Of a DNA stretch of 43,081 bases, positions 31,974-40,540 are shown in pieces (within the stretch, counting starts at the first letter, position 1; each line of letters opens with the position of its first letter). The stretch is from Candidatus Omnitrophota bacterium (GTDB lineage Bacteria > Omnitrophota > Gorgyraeia > B26-G9): contig JACQZH010000017.1 of assembly GCA_016213925.1 (NCBI GenBank), forward strand, positions 1 through 43,081, given 5' to 3'. The translations under genes and the position numbers were made by a program. The notes beneath the pieces are model-generated. The model ran no database searches and was not told the origin of the DNA. It saw nothing but the letters and a program-made list of their open reading frames with translations.

Positions 31974-32915
31974 TTACTGTTTAATATCCGGCCCTGGTTC
32001 GTTTAGAACTTTCTTAATTATTCCCAAATTCTTTAATATTGTCTGCTGTTCATATTCAGGATCAATCTGCGCCGCTTTTTCAAAATACATCTTTGATTCA
32101 ATTAAAAGATGTTTATATGTATCTTTCCATTCGGACAGTAACAAATTATAGAATTCAAACGTATTGAATCCAAGCAAAAAAGCAATTCTAACATTATTGG
32201 GATATTTGCTGTCTAATTGTTTAAGCCCTTCCAAGGATTCTATGTAAGAACACAATCCTTCACCTGCCAAATTTGAATAAACACTGATTTCAACTTCCTG
32301 CTGCTCCAACGCGTTTTCCGACATTTGCGCAAAAACATCCTTCCGGTGGCAAATTCGAAGGTATTGTTTATAATAATCGCTCATTCCATCAAAATCTGAT
32401 TTTTCACAGCATAAAGCCGACATCTCAAGAAACAGTCTTTTATAAGTATAGTAATCCTTATTACTTTTTAAACTTTCAAAAGTTCTTTTTCGTTTTGGGA
32501 CAGTGTCTAAGATTGAGCAATAATACTCTTCTGCTTTGATCAAATCTCCGCTGAAAAAGTAAAGAAAAGCTAACCTTCTTTTTATGTCAATTCTTTCCGG
32601 AACTATTTTTAATAAAGATTCACCGCTATAGAAAGCTTTGGCGAAATCTGGTTCAGCAATGCCTGTTAAAAACTTAGCTGTAAAAATCTTTTCCGAATCA
32701 TGCACTTCTGCGGTAATAAACTTTTCCCTTGCCTGAGGAGCTACTTTTACGGCTTTGATAGTGCCTTCGAGCAATTCGCTGACAAATTCTTTAATCTTTT
32801 TTGTAATATTTTCATTAAAAGCCTTACATTTCGGATAGAAAATAATAAAAGCGGCAATAATTGCAATGCCTATAACTATATATTTCAAAGTTAAAAAAAT
32901 TTCGTCTTTATCCAA
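31974..32915 (-). CDS. Membrane-anchored TPR-like protein
   Basis: A 313-aa protein with one N-terminal membrane helix (about residues 10-28, VIGIAIIAAFIIFYP). A long helical domain follows. Pairs of helices such as RRLAFLYFFSGDLIKAEEYY and SKMYFEKAAQIDPEYEQQ have the spacing of tetratricopeptide repeats. Three to five repeats seem present, some degenerate. It stands alone between tRNA-Arg and the apt terminator. TPR domains mediate protein contacts; no partner can be inferred. Confidence 0.75.
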   Translation of the reverse strand: MDKDEIFLTLKYIVIGIAIIAAFIIFYPKCKAFNENITKKIKEFVSELLEGTIKAVKVAPQAREKFITAEVHDSEKIFTAKFLTGIAEPDFAKAFYSGESLLKIVPERIDIKRRLAFLYFFSGDLIKAEEYYCSILDTVPKRKRTFESLKSNKDYYTYKRLFLEMSALCCEKSDFDGMSDYYKQYLRICHRKDVFAQMSENALEQQEVEISVYSNLAGEGLCSYIESLEGLKQLDSKYPNNVRIAFLLGFNTFEFYNLLLSEWKDTYKHLLIESKMYFEKAAQIDPEYEQQTILKNLGIIKKVLNEPGPDIKQ

Positions 32916-33127
32916 AACAATTTTCCTTTCTCATCCGATATCCCATTTAGAGAATTACCCTTATTTTAAATGTTATATCCAAAATGAGCAAGCAAAAATT
33001 ATCGCTCAAGTATAGACTCTCGACATCATTTGCCTTTCCAAAAGCTGAAAGGCTTTACTCCCCTTAGAAAATATAAACAATTTCACGAACGATATCCCGG
33101 AGAGGGGATAAAACTAATCTTCTTTGC

Positions 33128-33166
33128 AATAAAAAAGAGAGAGATGCGCCAGTCATCTCTCTCTTT
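33128..33166 (-). terminator. Strong terminator of the phoH-apt operon
   Basis: On the minus strand a perfect 13-bp stem AAAGAGAGAGATG/CATCTCTCTCTTT with a 7-nt loop runs into TTTATT. It lies 18 nt past the apt stop and ends the long operon starting beyond the right edge. Confidence 0.88.
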
Positions 33167-33183
33167 CGCTATGCATTAAATTA

Positions 33184-33708
33184 TCAATACTTAATTACCG
33201 CACTTACCGGATAACCCTTAAGTTTTTCCCTTCCATCAAGAAAAGTCAATTCAATAAGAAAAGCAATGCCGCTAATTTTCGCATTAAGCTTTTTAAGTAA
33301 ACGGCTTACTGCAGCAATTGTACCTCCTGTAGCCAATACATCATCAACTATTAATACACGTGCATTCTTTTGTAAAGCATCTTGGTGTATCTCCAAAGTA
33401 TCTTTACCATATTCTAGCGCATAAGTGATACTATGCGTTTTATATGGGAGTTTGCCTTTTTTTCTTATCAGCACAAGCCCGGCATTTAATTTATATGCAA
33501 GCACCGCACCAAAAATAAACCCGCGCGCTTCTACGCAAACCACATTATCGATTCTTTTACCCTTATATTGATTGTAAATTGAATCAATAGCTCTTTTATA
33601 TGTTTTAGCGTTCTGCAATAAAGTCGTAATATCTTTAAAAACTATCCCTTTTTTAGGAAAGTCCGGAATATCGCGAATTGACTTGGCCAAAACATTTGAA
33701 TTTTTCAT
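33184..33708 (-). CDS. apt: Adenine phosphoribosyltransferase
   Basis: It salvages adenine to AMP with PRPP. The PRPP loop is VLIVDDVLATGGT, in the second half. GFIFGAVLAYKLNAGLVLIRKKGKLP is the family flexible-loop region. The length is 174 aa. It starts immediately after the sigma-factor stop with no gap and is the last gene of the operon, before the strong terminator. Confidence 0.96.
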   Translation of the reverse strand: MKNSNVLAKSIRDIPDFPKKGIVFKDITTLLQNAKTYKRAIDSIYNQYKGKRIDNVVCVEARGFIFGAVLAYKLNAGLVLIRKKGKLPYKTHSITYALEYGKDTLEIHQDALQKNARVLIVDDVLATGGTIAAVSRLLKKLNAKISGIAFLIELTFLDGREKLKGYPVSAVIKY

Positions 33709-34521
33709 TTATTCATCTGCCTCCTTCATATATACTCTTAGTTTCTTCAAGGCATTGTTTTCGATCTGTCTAACACGCTCCCGGCTAATTTTAAAACTCT
33801 TAGCGGTCTCCTCCAAAGTCCGGAATGTACCATCTTCCAATCCGTAACGTAAAACCAGAATATGTTTTTCCCTTTCAGACATTTTTTCAAGCAATTCTGC
33901 GATTTTTTCCTGACGTAGCAAGCGGCTAAGCTCTTCAAACGGAGAAACCGCAGTTTCATCTTCTACCAGGTCCATGAATTCGCCGGTAGAATCATCGCCT
34001 ATCGGCCTATGCAAAGACGTTGTCCGAGTTACAATCTCGCTCAAACGCTCTGCCTTCTTAACAGAAATACGCATTTTTTTCGCTAATTCATTCAGTGTCG
34101 GAGAACGGCCGATCTGATGAGTCAAGCGTTCCGTAATACGTTTCCTTTTTGTTATCGTCTCGGTAAGATATACAGGTACTCGTATGGTCTTACTCTGGTT
34201 GGCGATAGCCCTGGTTATATACTGGCGTATCCACCACGCTGCATAAGTACTAAACCTATATCCTCTTTTCGGCTCGAATTTTTGGACCGAACGCATTAAT
34301 CCCAAATTGCCTTCTTCTATTAAATCCGTAATTGGAACACCGAGAAAACTATATTTTTTAGCAATGTTAACCACCAAACGTAAATTCGAACGAATCATTA
34401 ATTTACGCGCCGCGACATCACCGCGCTTAGCTTTCTTAGCAACCTTCATTTCCTCTTCAGCAGTTAATAAAGGGATATTCTTTATATCTTTAAGATATAG
34501 CCGTATCGGATCCATCGCCAT
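33709..34521 (-). CDS. Sigma-70 family RNA polymerase sigma factor (short, region 1.1 absent)
   Basis: A 270-aa sigma factor. Region 1.2 (DPIRLYLKDIKNIPLL) is directly at the N-terminus; there is no acidic region 1.1. Regions 2.1-2.4 (RSNLRLVVNIAKKYSFLG to YRFSTYAAWWIRQYITRAI) are close to housekeeping RpoD. Region 3 and region 4, with the helix-turn-helix ETAKSFKISRERVRQIE, follow. It is probably the primary sigma factor or a RpoS-like group 2 factor. The phoH-to-sigA synteny favours the primary one. The consensus TTGACA/TAAAAT promoters in the window agree with its region 2.4 and 4.2. Confidence 0.93.
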   Translation of the reverse strand: MAMDPIRLYLKDIKNIPLLTAEEEMKVAKKAKRGDVAARKLMIRSNLRLVVNIAKKYSFLGVPITDLIEEGNLGLMRSVQKFEPKRGYRFSTYAAWWIRQYITRAIANQSKTIRVPVYLTETITKRKRITERLTHQIGRSPTLNELAKKMRISVKKAERLSEIVTRTTSLHRPIGDDSTGEFMDLVEDETAVSPFEELSRLLRQEKIAELLEKMSEREKHILVLRYGLEDGTFRTLEETAKSFKISRERVRQIENNALKKLRVYMKEADE

Positions 34522-34523
34522 AT

Positions 34524-37286
34524 TTATTTCTTCTTTCTTTTATTTGTTTTCTGCTTATTTGATTCCAACGCTGCCTGCGCTGCTGCCAGCCTCGCAATTG
34601 GAACTCTAAAAGGAGAACAAGATACATAGTTCATTCCTACACGATGGCAAAACTTCACTGAATCCGGATCACCGCCGTGTTCACCGCAGATACCAACTTT
34701 TAATTCCGGACGAGCTGAACGCCCACGCTGAATACCCAGCGTAATTAATTCTCCAATACCTTCCTGATCAATCGTCTGAAAAGGATCATCCGGCAAAATC
34801 TTATTAGTTAGGTATTCCACCAAAAATGAGCCGATATCATCACGAGAAAAACCAAATCCCATTTGAGTCAAGTCATTGGTTCCAAAGGAAAAAAATTCAG
34901 CACATTGAGCCATTTTGTCAGCAGTCAGCGCCGCACGCGGGATTTCAATCATCGTTCCATACAAAAAAGGAATCTTCTTTACATTAAGTTTTGCTAAAAC
35001 TTGCGTATATATCTCATCCACAAGCTTTTTTTGGTTTTCAAGTTCATTTAACGTGCATGTTACAGGAATCATAATCTCAGGAAAAGCCTTTTTACCGGCT
35101 TTGTTTAATTCTCCGGCAGCTTCAAGAATAGCACGCACCTGCATCATTGTCACCTCAGGATAAGTCACACCTAATCGCACTCCACGGTGGCCCAGCATAG
35201 GATTATTTTCACGTAAACTCTCTGCTCGCTTGCGCAGTTCATCCATATCCACTCCAAGCTCTCTTCCCAATGCTTCCAGCTTATCTGGGGTATGCGGCAC
35301 AAACTCATGAAGCGGCGGATCAATAAGCCGTATAGTAACCGGCATGCCTTTCATTATTTCAAGCGTTGCCTTTATATCATTCTTAACAAACACGAACAAC
35401 TCATCTAACGCTTTTTGCCGTTCATCCTTTGTTTTGCTCATAATCATTTTCCGCAGTAAAAACAGCGGCTTATCAGAACCTTCACCGTAAAACATATGCT
35501 CAATACGGAACAATCCAATCCCTTCCGCGCCAAACTGGATTGCTTTTGCCGCATCTTTGGGAGTATCAGCATTGGTCCTTACCTTAAGTACTCGTACTTT
35601 ATCTACCAGTTTCTGGATATCTCTATAAGACTGGTTGTGTTCCACATCAACATCAACTAAACCCAGGTTACCCTGATAAACTAAACCTTTAGTTCCATTC
35701 AAAGTAAGCCAGTCGCCTTCATTAACAACCGCACCGCTTTTCGTCTTAAACGATTTATGATCACTTGCAATTTCTATATCAGCACAACCGACAATACAGC
35801 ACTTTCCCCAGCCGCGGGCAACTAATGCGGCATGCGATGTCATACCACCTTTGGACGTCAAAATAGCCTGCGATTTATGCATACCATCCACATCTTCCGG
35901 AGACGTTTCTTCTCGCACCAAAATAGTCTTTTCTCCTCGCCCAGCCCAAATTACCGCTTCCTCAGACGTAAAAACTACACGGCCTTTAGCGCCCCCGGGG
36001 CCAGCAGGTAAACCTTTAGCAATCGGTTTATTTGCCAGCTCTGCTTTCGGGTCAATCATCGGCAGCAAAAGCTCAACTAATTGATTCGGTGCAACACGCA
36101 TTATTGCCGTATTAGCATCAATAAGTTTCTCTTTATACATTTCCGTAGCCATGCGCACTGCAGCAACACCGTTACGTTTTCCAACCCTGCACTGCAACAT
36201 AAACAGCCTGCCTTTTTCTATGGTGAATTCAATATCCTGCATGTCCTTATAATGTTTTTCCAGCCGGTCCTGGATTACGTCTAGTTCTTTATAAAGCTTC
36301 GGCATAATTTTTTCTAAAGTAGGGAAATGTGCGCTTTGCGCATTTTTTGAATATTCATTAATCGGTGACGGAGTTCGTATGCCGGCAACTACATCTTCAC
36401 CCTGCGCATTAACAAGATATTCTCCATAAAAATTATTCTCACCATTCCCGGGATTACGCGTGAATGCAACTCCCGTAGCGCAATCATCACCCATATTGCC
36501 GAATACCATGCTCTGTACATTCACAGCCGTACCCCATTCATCAGGAATACGCTCAATACGGCGATACTCAATAGCGCGTTTCCCATTCCAGCTCATAAAA
36601 ACAGCGCCAATCCCTCCCCAAAGCTGTTTCATCGGATCCTCGGGAAAAGGCTTACCCAGAATCTGCAATACGAGTTTCTTGAACTCAGTTACAAGAGCTT
36701 TAAGATCTTCAGCTGTTAGTTCAGTATCCAGGCTGTAACATTTACTTTTTTTAACTTCTTCGAGTTTTTCATCAAGAATTTTGCGAACTCCCTTGCCTCC
36801 TTTAGGCTGCAATCCTTCAGCTTTTTCCATAACCACATCAGCATACATCATAATCAAACGGCGATAGGCGTCATAAGCAAAACGAGCATTGCCTGTTTTT
36901 TCGATTAGGCCCAGTACAGTAACATCATTAAGCCCGACATTAAGAACAGTATCCATCATACCCGGCATTGAACGGCGCGCTCCGGAACGTACAGATACCA
37001 GCAACGGGTTTTTAGCGTCGCCGAATTTTTTCCCCATCAGCGTTTCTACGCGGGCAAGTGATTTGGCCACCTGCGATTTCAACTCACTAGGATAGGAACG
37101 TTTATTCGCATAATAATAAGTGCAAACCTCGGTTGTTATTGTAAATCCCGGTGGGACTGGTAATCGTAATTTAGGATGCCCTGCCATCTCTGCCAAGTTA
37201 GCACCTTTACCGCCAAGTAGATTTTTCATGCTCTCATTTCCATCGGCTTTTCCGCCTCCGAATGAATATACATATTTCTTTGCCAT
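34524..37286 (-). CDS. ppdK: Pyruvate, phosphate dikinase
   Basis: It interconverts pyruvate, ATP and phosphate with PEP, AMP and pyrophosphate. Domain order is ATP-grasp (about 1-350), swivelling phosphohistidine domain with GGMTSHAALVARGWGK (His near residue 480), and the C-terminal PEP/pyruvate TIM barrel with GLFRIEHMF, FFSFGTNDLTQMGFGFSRDD and GICGEHGGDP. The full 920 aa are intact. With the phosphoglycerate mutase it fits a PPi-linked glycolysis. The gene is 2 nt upstream of the sigma gene. The regulator yqfL/PDRP often found beside ppdK is not seen. Confidence 0.97.
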   Translation of the reverse strand: MAKKYVYSFGGGKADGNESMKNLLGGKGANLAEMAGHPKLRLPVPPGFTITTEVCTYYYANKRSYPSELKSQVAKSLARVETLMGKKFGDAKNPLLVSVRSGARRSMPGMMDTVLNVGLNDVTVLGLIEKTGNARFAYDAYRRLIMMYADVVMEKAEGLQPKGGKGVRKILDEKLEEVKKSKCYSLDTELTAEDLKALVTEFKKLVLQILGKPFPEDPMKQLWGGIGAVFMSWNGKRAIEYRRIERIPDEWGTAVNVQSMVFGNMGDDCATGVAFTRNPGNGENNFYGEYLVNAQGEDVVAGIRTPSPINEYSKNAQSAHFPTLEKIMPKLYKELDVIQDRLEKHYKDMQDIEFTIEKGRLFMLQCRVGKRNGVAAVRMATEMYKEKLIDANTAIMRVAPNQLVELLLPMIDPKAELANKPIAKGLPAGPGGAKGRVVFTSEEAVIWAGRGEKTILVREETSPEDVDGMHKSQAILTSKGGMTSHAALVARGWGKCCIVGCADIEIASDHKSFKTKSGAVVNEGDWLTLNGTKGLVYQGNLGLVDVDVEHNQSYRDIQKLVDKVRVLKVRTNADTPKDAAKAIQFGAEGIGLFRIEHMFYGEGSDKPLFLLRKMIMSKTKDERQKALDELFVFVKNDIKATLEIMKGMPVTIRLIDPPLHEFVPHTPDKLEALGRELGVDMDELRKRAESLRENNPMLGHRGVRLGVTYPEVTMMQVRAILEAAGELNKAGKKAFPEIMIPVTCTLNELENQKKLVDEIYTQVLAKLNVKKIPFLYGTMIEIPRAALTADKMAQCAEFFSFGTNDLTQMGFGFSRDDIGSFLVEYLTNKILPDDPFQTIDQEGIGELITLGIQRGRSARPELKVGICGEHGGDPDSVKFCHRVGMNYVSCSPFRVPIARLAAAQAALESNKQKTNKRKKK

Positions 37287-37329
37287 TGCCTTAAAGTCCC
37301 CCTTCCATTACTCTATCTTACATATAATA

Positions 37330-38655
37330 TTAAGCCAATTTGTCGGTTAAATATTTTTCCAATATACTAGTTTCTATCCTTTCCTGCTGCATTGAATCAC
37401 GTTCTCTCACTGTAACCCTATTATCTTCTAATGACTGCACATCGACAGTTACACAATATAACGTGCCGATCTCGTCCTGCCGGCGATATAGCTTCCCGAT
37501 AGCAGCAGTGTCATCGTATTTTACCACAGTCTTATTTTTTAAGCTATCACAAATTTTTTTTGCCATTTCCACTATATCAGCGCGATTTTTAAGCAAGGGC
37601 AATACAGCAACCTTATACGGAATAAGTTTTTTATCAAGCCCAAGCACAATCCTGATTGTTCCATTCACCTCCTCTTCTCTATAAGCATCAACCAAAAAAG
37701 CTAGCGCTGCCCGGTCAACTCCGCCGGAAGGCTCAATAACATAAGGCAAAAACCTCTTATTTTTCGCTTGGTCAAAATAAGTAAGGTCTTTTGCGCTTAA
37801 ATCCGCATGCTGTTTTAAGTCAAAATCTCCTCTATTCGCAATTCCTTCCAATTCCGACCAGCCAAAAGGAAATAAATACTCAATATCAGTACAAGCCTTA
37901 GCGTAGTGAGCTAGCTCATTTTGCGCATGAACGCGCAAACGCAACTTTTCTTTTTTAATACCTAAATTCAGATACCATTCAAATCTTTCCTGCACCCACT
38001 TTTCATACCATTGCTGAGAATCTTCCGGGCTGACAAAGTACTCTATTTCCATTTGTTCGAACTCTCTGGTCCGGAAAGTAAAATTCCCTGGAGTAATTTC
38101 ATTTCGAAAACTTTTGCCGATCTGGGCTATACCAAACGGCAGCTTGCGATGACGCGAATTTATAACATTCAAAAAATTAACAAATATGCCTTGCGCGGTC
38201 TCCGGGCGCAAGTATGAAACAGCGCCTTCATCTTCTACCGGCCCCAGAAAAGTTTTAAGCATAAGATTAAAAAGTCGAGGAGGCGTCTCTTTTAAATTTA
38301 TATCCGCTTTACACTCCGGACATTTTTTAAAATCGCCTTCTCCGGGGAGATGGTCTATGCGGAAACGTTTTTTACAATTTTTACAATCAACAAGCGCATC
38401 AGTAAAACCATCAACATGGCCAGAAGCTTTCCACGTTTTAGGATGCATTAATATTGCCGCGTCAAGGCCCTCTATATCATCGCGCTTATGTACTACAGCC
38501 TTCCACCAAGAATCTTTTAAATTACGTTTAAATTCCGCCCCCAGAGGCCCATAGTCCCATGTACTTGCCAATCCGCCGTAAATCTCTGAACTTGGAAAAA
38601 TAAACCCTCTGCGTTTACATAAAGAAACAATTTTATCCATATCTTTTTCAGACAT
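37330..38655 (-). CDS. glyS: Glycyl-tRNA synthetase, dimeric (GlyQS) type
   Basis: A class II synthetase of the alpha2 form, not the alpha2beta2 GlyQ/GlyS pair. Motif 1 region GGLASTWDYGPLGAEFKRN, motif 2 FRNEITPGNFTFRTREFEQME and motif 3 EPSGGVDRAALAFL are visible. A zinc insert has CKNCKK and CPEC (about residues 90-117). A C-terminal anticodon-binding domain begins near KVAVLPLLKN. The 441-aa length is normal for the short bacterial version. It overlaps recO by 8 nt and precedes ppdK by 43 nt. Confidence 0.95.
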   Translation of the reverse strand: MSEKDMDKIVSLCKRRGFIFPSSEIYGGLASTWDYGPLGAEFKRNLKDSWWKAVVHKRDDIEGLDAAILMHPKTWKASGHVDGFTDALVDCKNCKKRFRIDHLPGEGDFKKCPECKADINLKETPPRLFNLMLKTFLGPVEDEGAVSYLRPETAQGIFVNFLNVINSRHRKLPFGIAQIGKSFRNEITPGNFTFRTREFEQMEIEYFVSPEDSQQWYEKWVQERFEWYLNLGIKKEKLRLRVHAQNELAHYAKACTDIEYLFPFGWSELEGIANRGDFDLKQHADLSAKDLTYFDQAKNKRFLPYVIEPSGGVDRAALAFLVDAYREEEVNGTIRIVLGLDKKLIPYKVAVLPLLKNRADIVEMAKKICDSLKNKTVVKYDDTAAIGKLYRRQDEIGTLYCVTVDVQSLEDNRVTVRERDSMQQERIETSILEKYLTDKLA

Positions 38656-39406
38656 ATGCCGTTTTCATCTTTCCCATGAATTTAATTGAATTGAACTGTT
38701 CGCCCACATGAAAATCTATAAACCTTCTGAGCATATACTGCAGTTCTTTCCTCACGCTTTCAATAATTCTTAAATTCGCAATTTTTTCCAGTTCATTATT
38801 TTCGATATAATTAACTGTCGCAATAGTCCCCTGAAGTACTTTGTGTGCACTATGATCGCGGGCAAAGCATTGCATACAAAGAAGTCCGCCTAAAACAAAA
38901 CTGAACTTGCTCTCTTTTAATACTTGGCTTCCACAACTGACACAATTATCGAGACGCGGCTTAAAACCGGAAAGATTTAAAAATTTAATCTCAAAAATTT
39001 GCGCAATGTTTAATATTTTATACTGTTTATTCAAAAAATTCAAGAATTTCTTAACCAGCTCAAAAACCTGCGGATTTTTTTCGCCTTGAGGCATTGCCGC
39101 GCTCACAAGTTCAAGAAAATAAGTTGCATAAGTAAAGCGCTCAATATCCGTATCTATTGCATTAAAATGATCAATTAAATCTGCCTGGCTGATTATATGG
39201 AAGCCGCTTTTATCATTTTCATAAAATACAATTTTATTATAGCTTATTGGAGAAAAATTCGTGCCGAATTTACCGGCTTTACGTTTTGCCCCTTTAGCCT
39301 GGGCGTAAATTTTTCCAAAATCACGCGTAAGTAAACTAATCAGATAGCTCGTCTCACGATAGTCTTTACGGTCTAATACTATCGCTTCAGTTTTATGAAT
39401 ACTCAT
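38648..39406 (-). CDS. recO: DNA repair protein RecO
   Basis: A recombination mediator in the RecFOR pathway that loads RecA on SSB-coated DNA. The N-terminal OB domain begins IHKTEAIVLDRKDYRETS. A helical region follows, then a zinc finger with CVSCG and CMQC. It is 252 aa. It overlaps glyS by 8 nt and the dgkA fusion by 4 nt, in the classical recO-glyS order. Confidence 0.93.
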   Translation of the reverse strand: MSIHKTEAIVLDRKDYRETSYLISLLTRDFGKIYAQAKGAKRKAGKFGTNFSPISYNKIVFYENDKSGFHIISQADLIDHFNAIDTDIERFTYATYFLELVSAAMPQGEKNPQVFELVKKFLNFLNKQYKILNIAQIFEIKFLNLSGFKPRLDNCVSCGSQVLKESKFSFVLGGLLCMQCFARDHSAHKVLQGTIATVNYIENNELEKIANLRIIESVRKELQYMLRRFIDFHVGEQFNSIKFMGKMKTAYV

Positions 39407-40113
39407 ATCATTACCTGCAAAATATAAAATATCAGGCTGGTTAACCCTACTCCGACCAATGCTCCGGCAATAACCTCCTTAAAAGAATGGAACCCCGGCC
39501 TGATTCTACTTTGTGCGACAAGAATCGCAAGAATCAATACCAGGACAATTAGTAATTTGCTGTGCGAAACAAAAAGTACTGTTGTCCAGATGGAAAAAGA
39601 AACTGCTGAATGTCCGGAAGGCATTCCTCCTCGTAACGGCTGGCCGTAACCGTGTTTGGCTTTAGTAAAAATAACTGTTACTAAAACAATCAGCAACGAT
39701 ATAAAAGTAATATGCAGCGGTTTTTCTCTTATATAATCGATTGTCGTTTGAAAGGTATCACGGGGGACATTTGCCAAAAACAGTAAATATCCAACAAACA
39801 CAGCGTTGACCGCTGCGACCAAAACAGCTCCGGCGCAAATATCTTTTATTATCCTTGCTAAAGGGTGAAATTCATTGGTTATTAAATCTATAACCAGCTC
39901 CACTGCGGTATTAAACATCTCTGCTAAAAATACAAAACAAATAGTCAAAAGCAGTAAAATTAGTTCTGATTTCGAAAAATTGAAATAAACTCCCATCAGC
40001 AAAGCAATAATGCTGCATAAAAAATGTAGCCGCATATTTCGCTGGGTCTTTAAAACATACAGAAAACCTTCAATTGCATAATTAAAGCTTTCAAAGAGCC
40101 TCCTTTTATGCAT
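39403..40113 (-). CDS. DgkA (undecaprenol/diacylglycerol kinase)-PAP2 phosphatase fusion
   Basis: A 236-aa integral membrane protein with two lipid domains. Residues 1-110 are a DgkA-type kinase, with AEMFNTAVELVID and the metal/ATP site ARIIKDICAGAVLV. Residues 115-236 are a PAP2 phosphatase: PLRGGMPSGHSAVSF carries the PSGH motif. SRIRPGFHSFKE is motif 3, with Glu where most have Asp. The first motif (K..GYGQPLR) is loose. Stand-alone DgkA and PAP2 proteins handle opposite steps, phosphorylating and dephosphorylating undecaprenol or diacylglycerol. The fusion overlaps ybeY by 8 nt. Confidence 0.9.
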   Translation of the reverse strand: MHKRRLFESFNYAIEGFLYVLKTQRNMRLHFLCSIIALLMGVYFNFSKSELILLLLTICFVFLAEMFNTAVELVIDLITNEFHPLARIIKDICAGAVLVAAVNAVFVGYLLFLANVPRDTFQTTIDYIREKPLHITFISLLIVLVTVIFTKAKHGYGQPLRGGMPSGHSAVSFSIWTTVLFVSHSKLLIVLVLILAILVAQSRIRPGFHSFKEVIAGALVGVGLTSLIFYILQVMI

Positions 40114-40540
40114 ATTCCCTTAAAATCCTTTCCTGATTTTTTTTCATTTCCGAAAATCCTTTTTTTGTCGTATCCGTATACCCCAGCAGATGCAGGATCC
40201 CATGCGCTAAATATAAATAAACCTCATGAATAAATACCTTATTAAGTTTACGCGCCTGAAACATTGCGGTTTCAACAGATATTACTACATCACCTAAAAG
40301 CTCCGGATGAATACTGCTAAAATCGCCGTCATGCATCCTAAATGCAAGCACATCGGTCGGCGAATTTTTATTTAAATATTTATTGTTTAATTCTGAAATT
40401 AATTTATCGTCTACCAAAAGTACACTTATTTCCGAATTCTCTATTCCCCTGGAAATTAAAATCTTATCTGCCAGATTCTTTAGAAGGCGCCTATTTATTT
40501 TAATTTTTTTCTGAAGATTCTTTATTTTTACTCTGTTCAT
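40106..40540 (-). CDS. ybeY: Endoribonuclease YbeY (16S rRNA maturation)
   Basis: A metal-dependent RNase for rRNA 3'-end processing and ribosome quality control. The zinc motif usually reads HGxLHLxGYDH. Here it is HGILHLLGYTD, so the third His is replaced by Asp, a variation that can still bind metal. NSPTDVLAFRM and DVVISVETA are normal. Its length of 144 aa is usual. The start overlaps the pgpH end by 41 nt and the end overlaps the dgkA fusion by 8 nt. Confidence 0.93.
   Translation of the reverse strand: MNRVKIKNLQKKIKINRRLLKNLADKILISRGIENSEISVLLVDDKLISELNNKYLNKNSPTDVLAFRMHDGDFSSIHPELLGDVVISVETAMFQARKLNKVFIHEVYLYLAHGILHLLGYTDTTKKGFSEMKKNQERILREYA

Noticed and set aside
33040-33110. GCCTTTC/GAAAGGC and TATCCC/GGGATA hairpins near the apt terminator
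   Set aside because: Stems of 6-7 bp without T-runs. Too weak to call as separate regulatory elements.
38186-38554. 122-codon plus-strand frame antisense to glyS
   Set aside because: It lies wholly inside the glycyl-tRNA synthetase gene, has no ribosome site, and its composition is that of a shadow frame.
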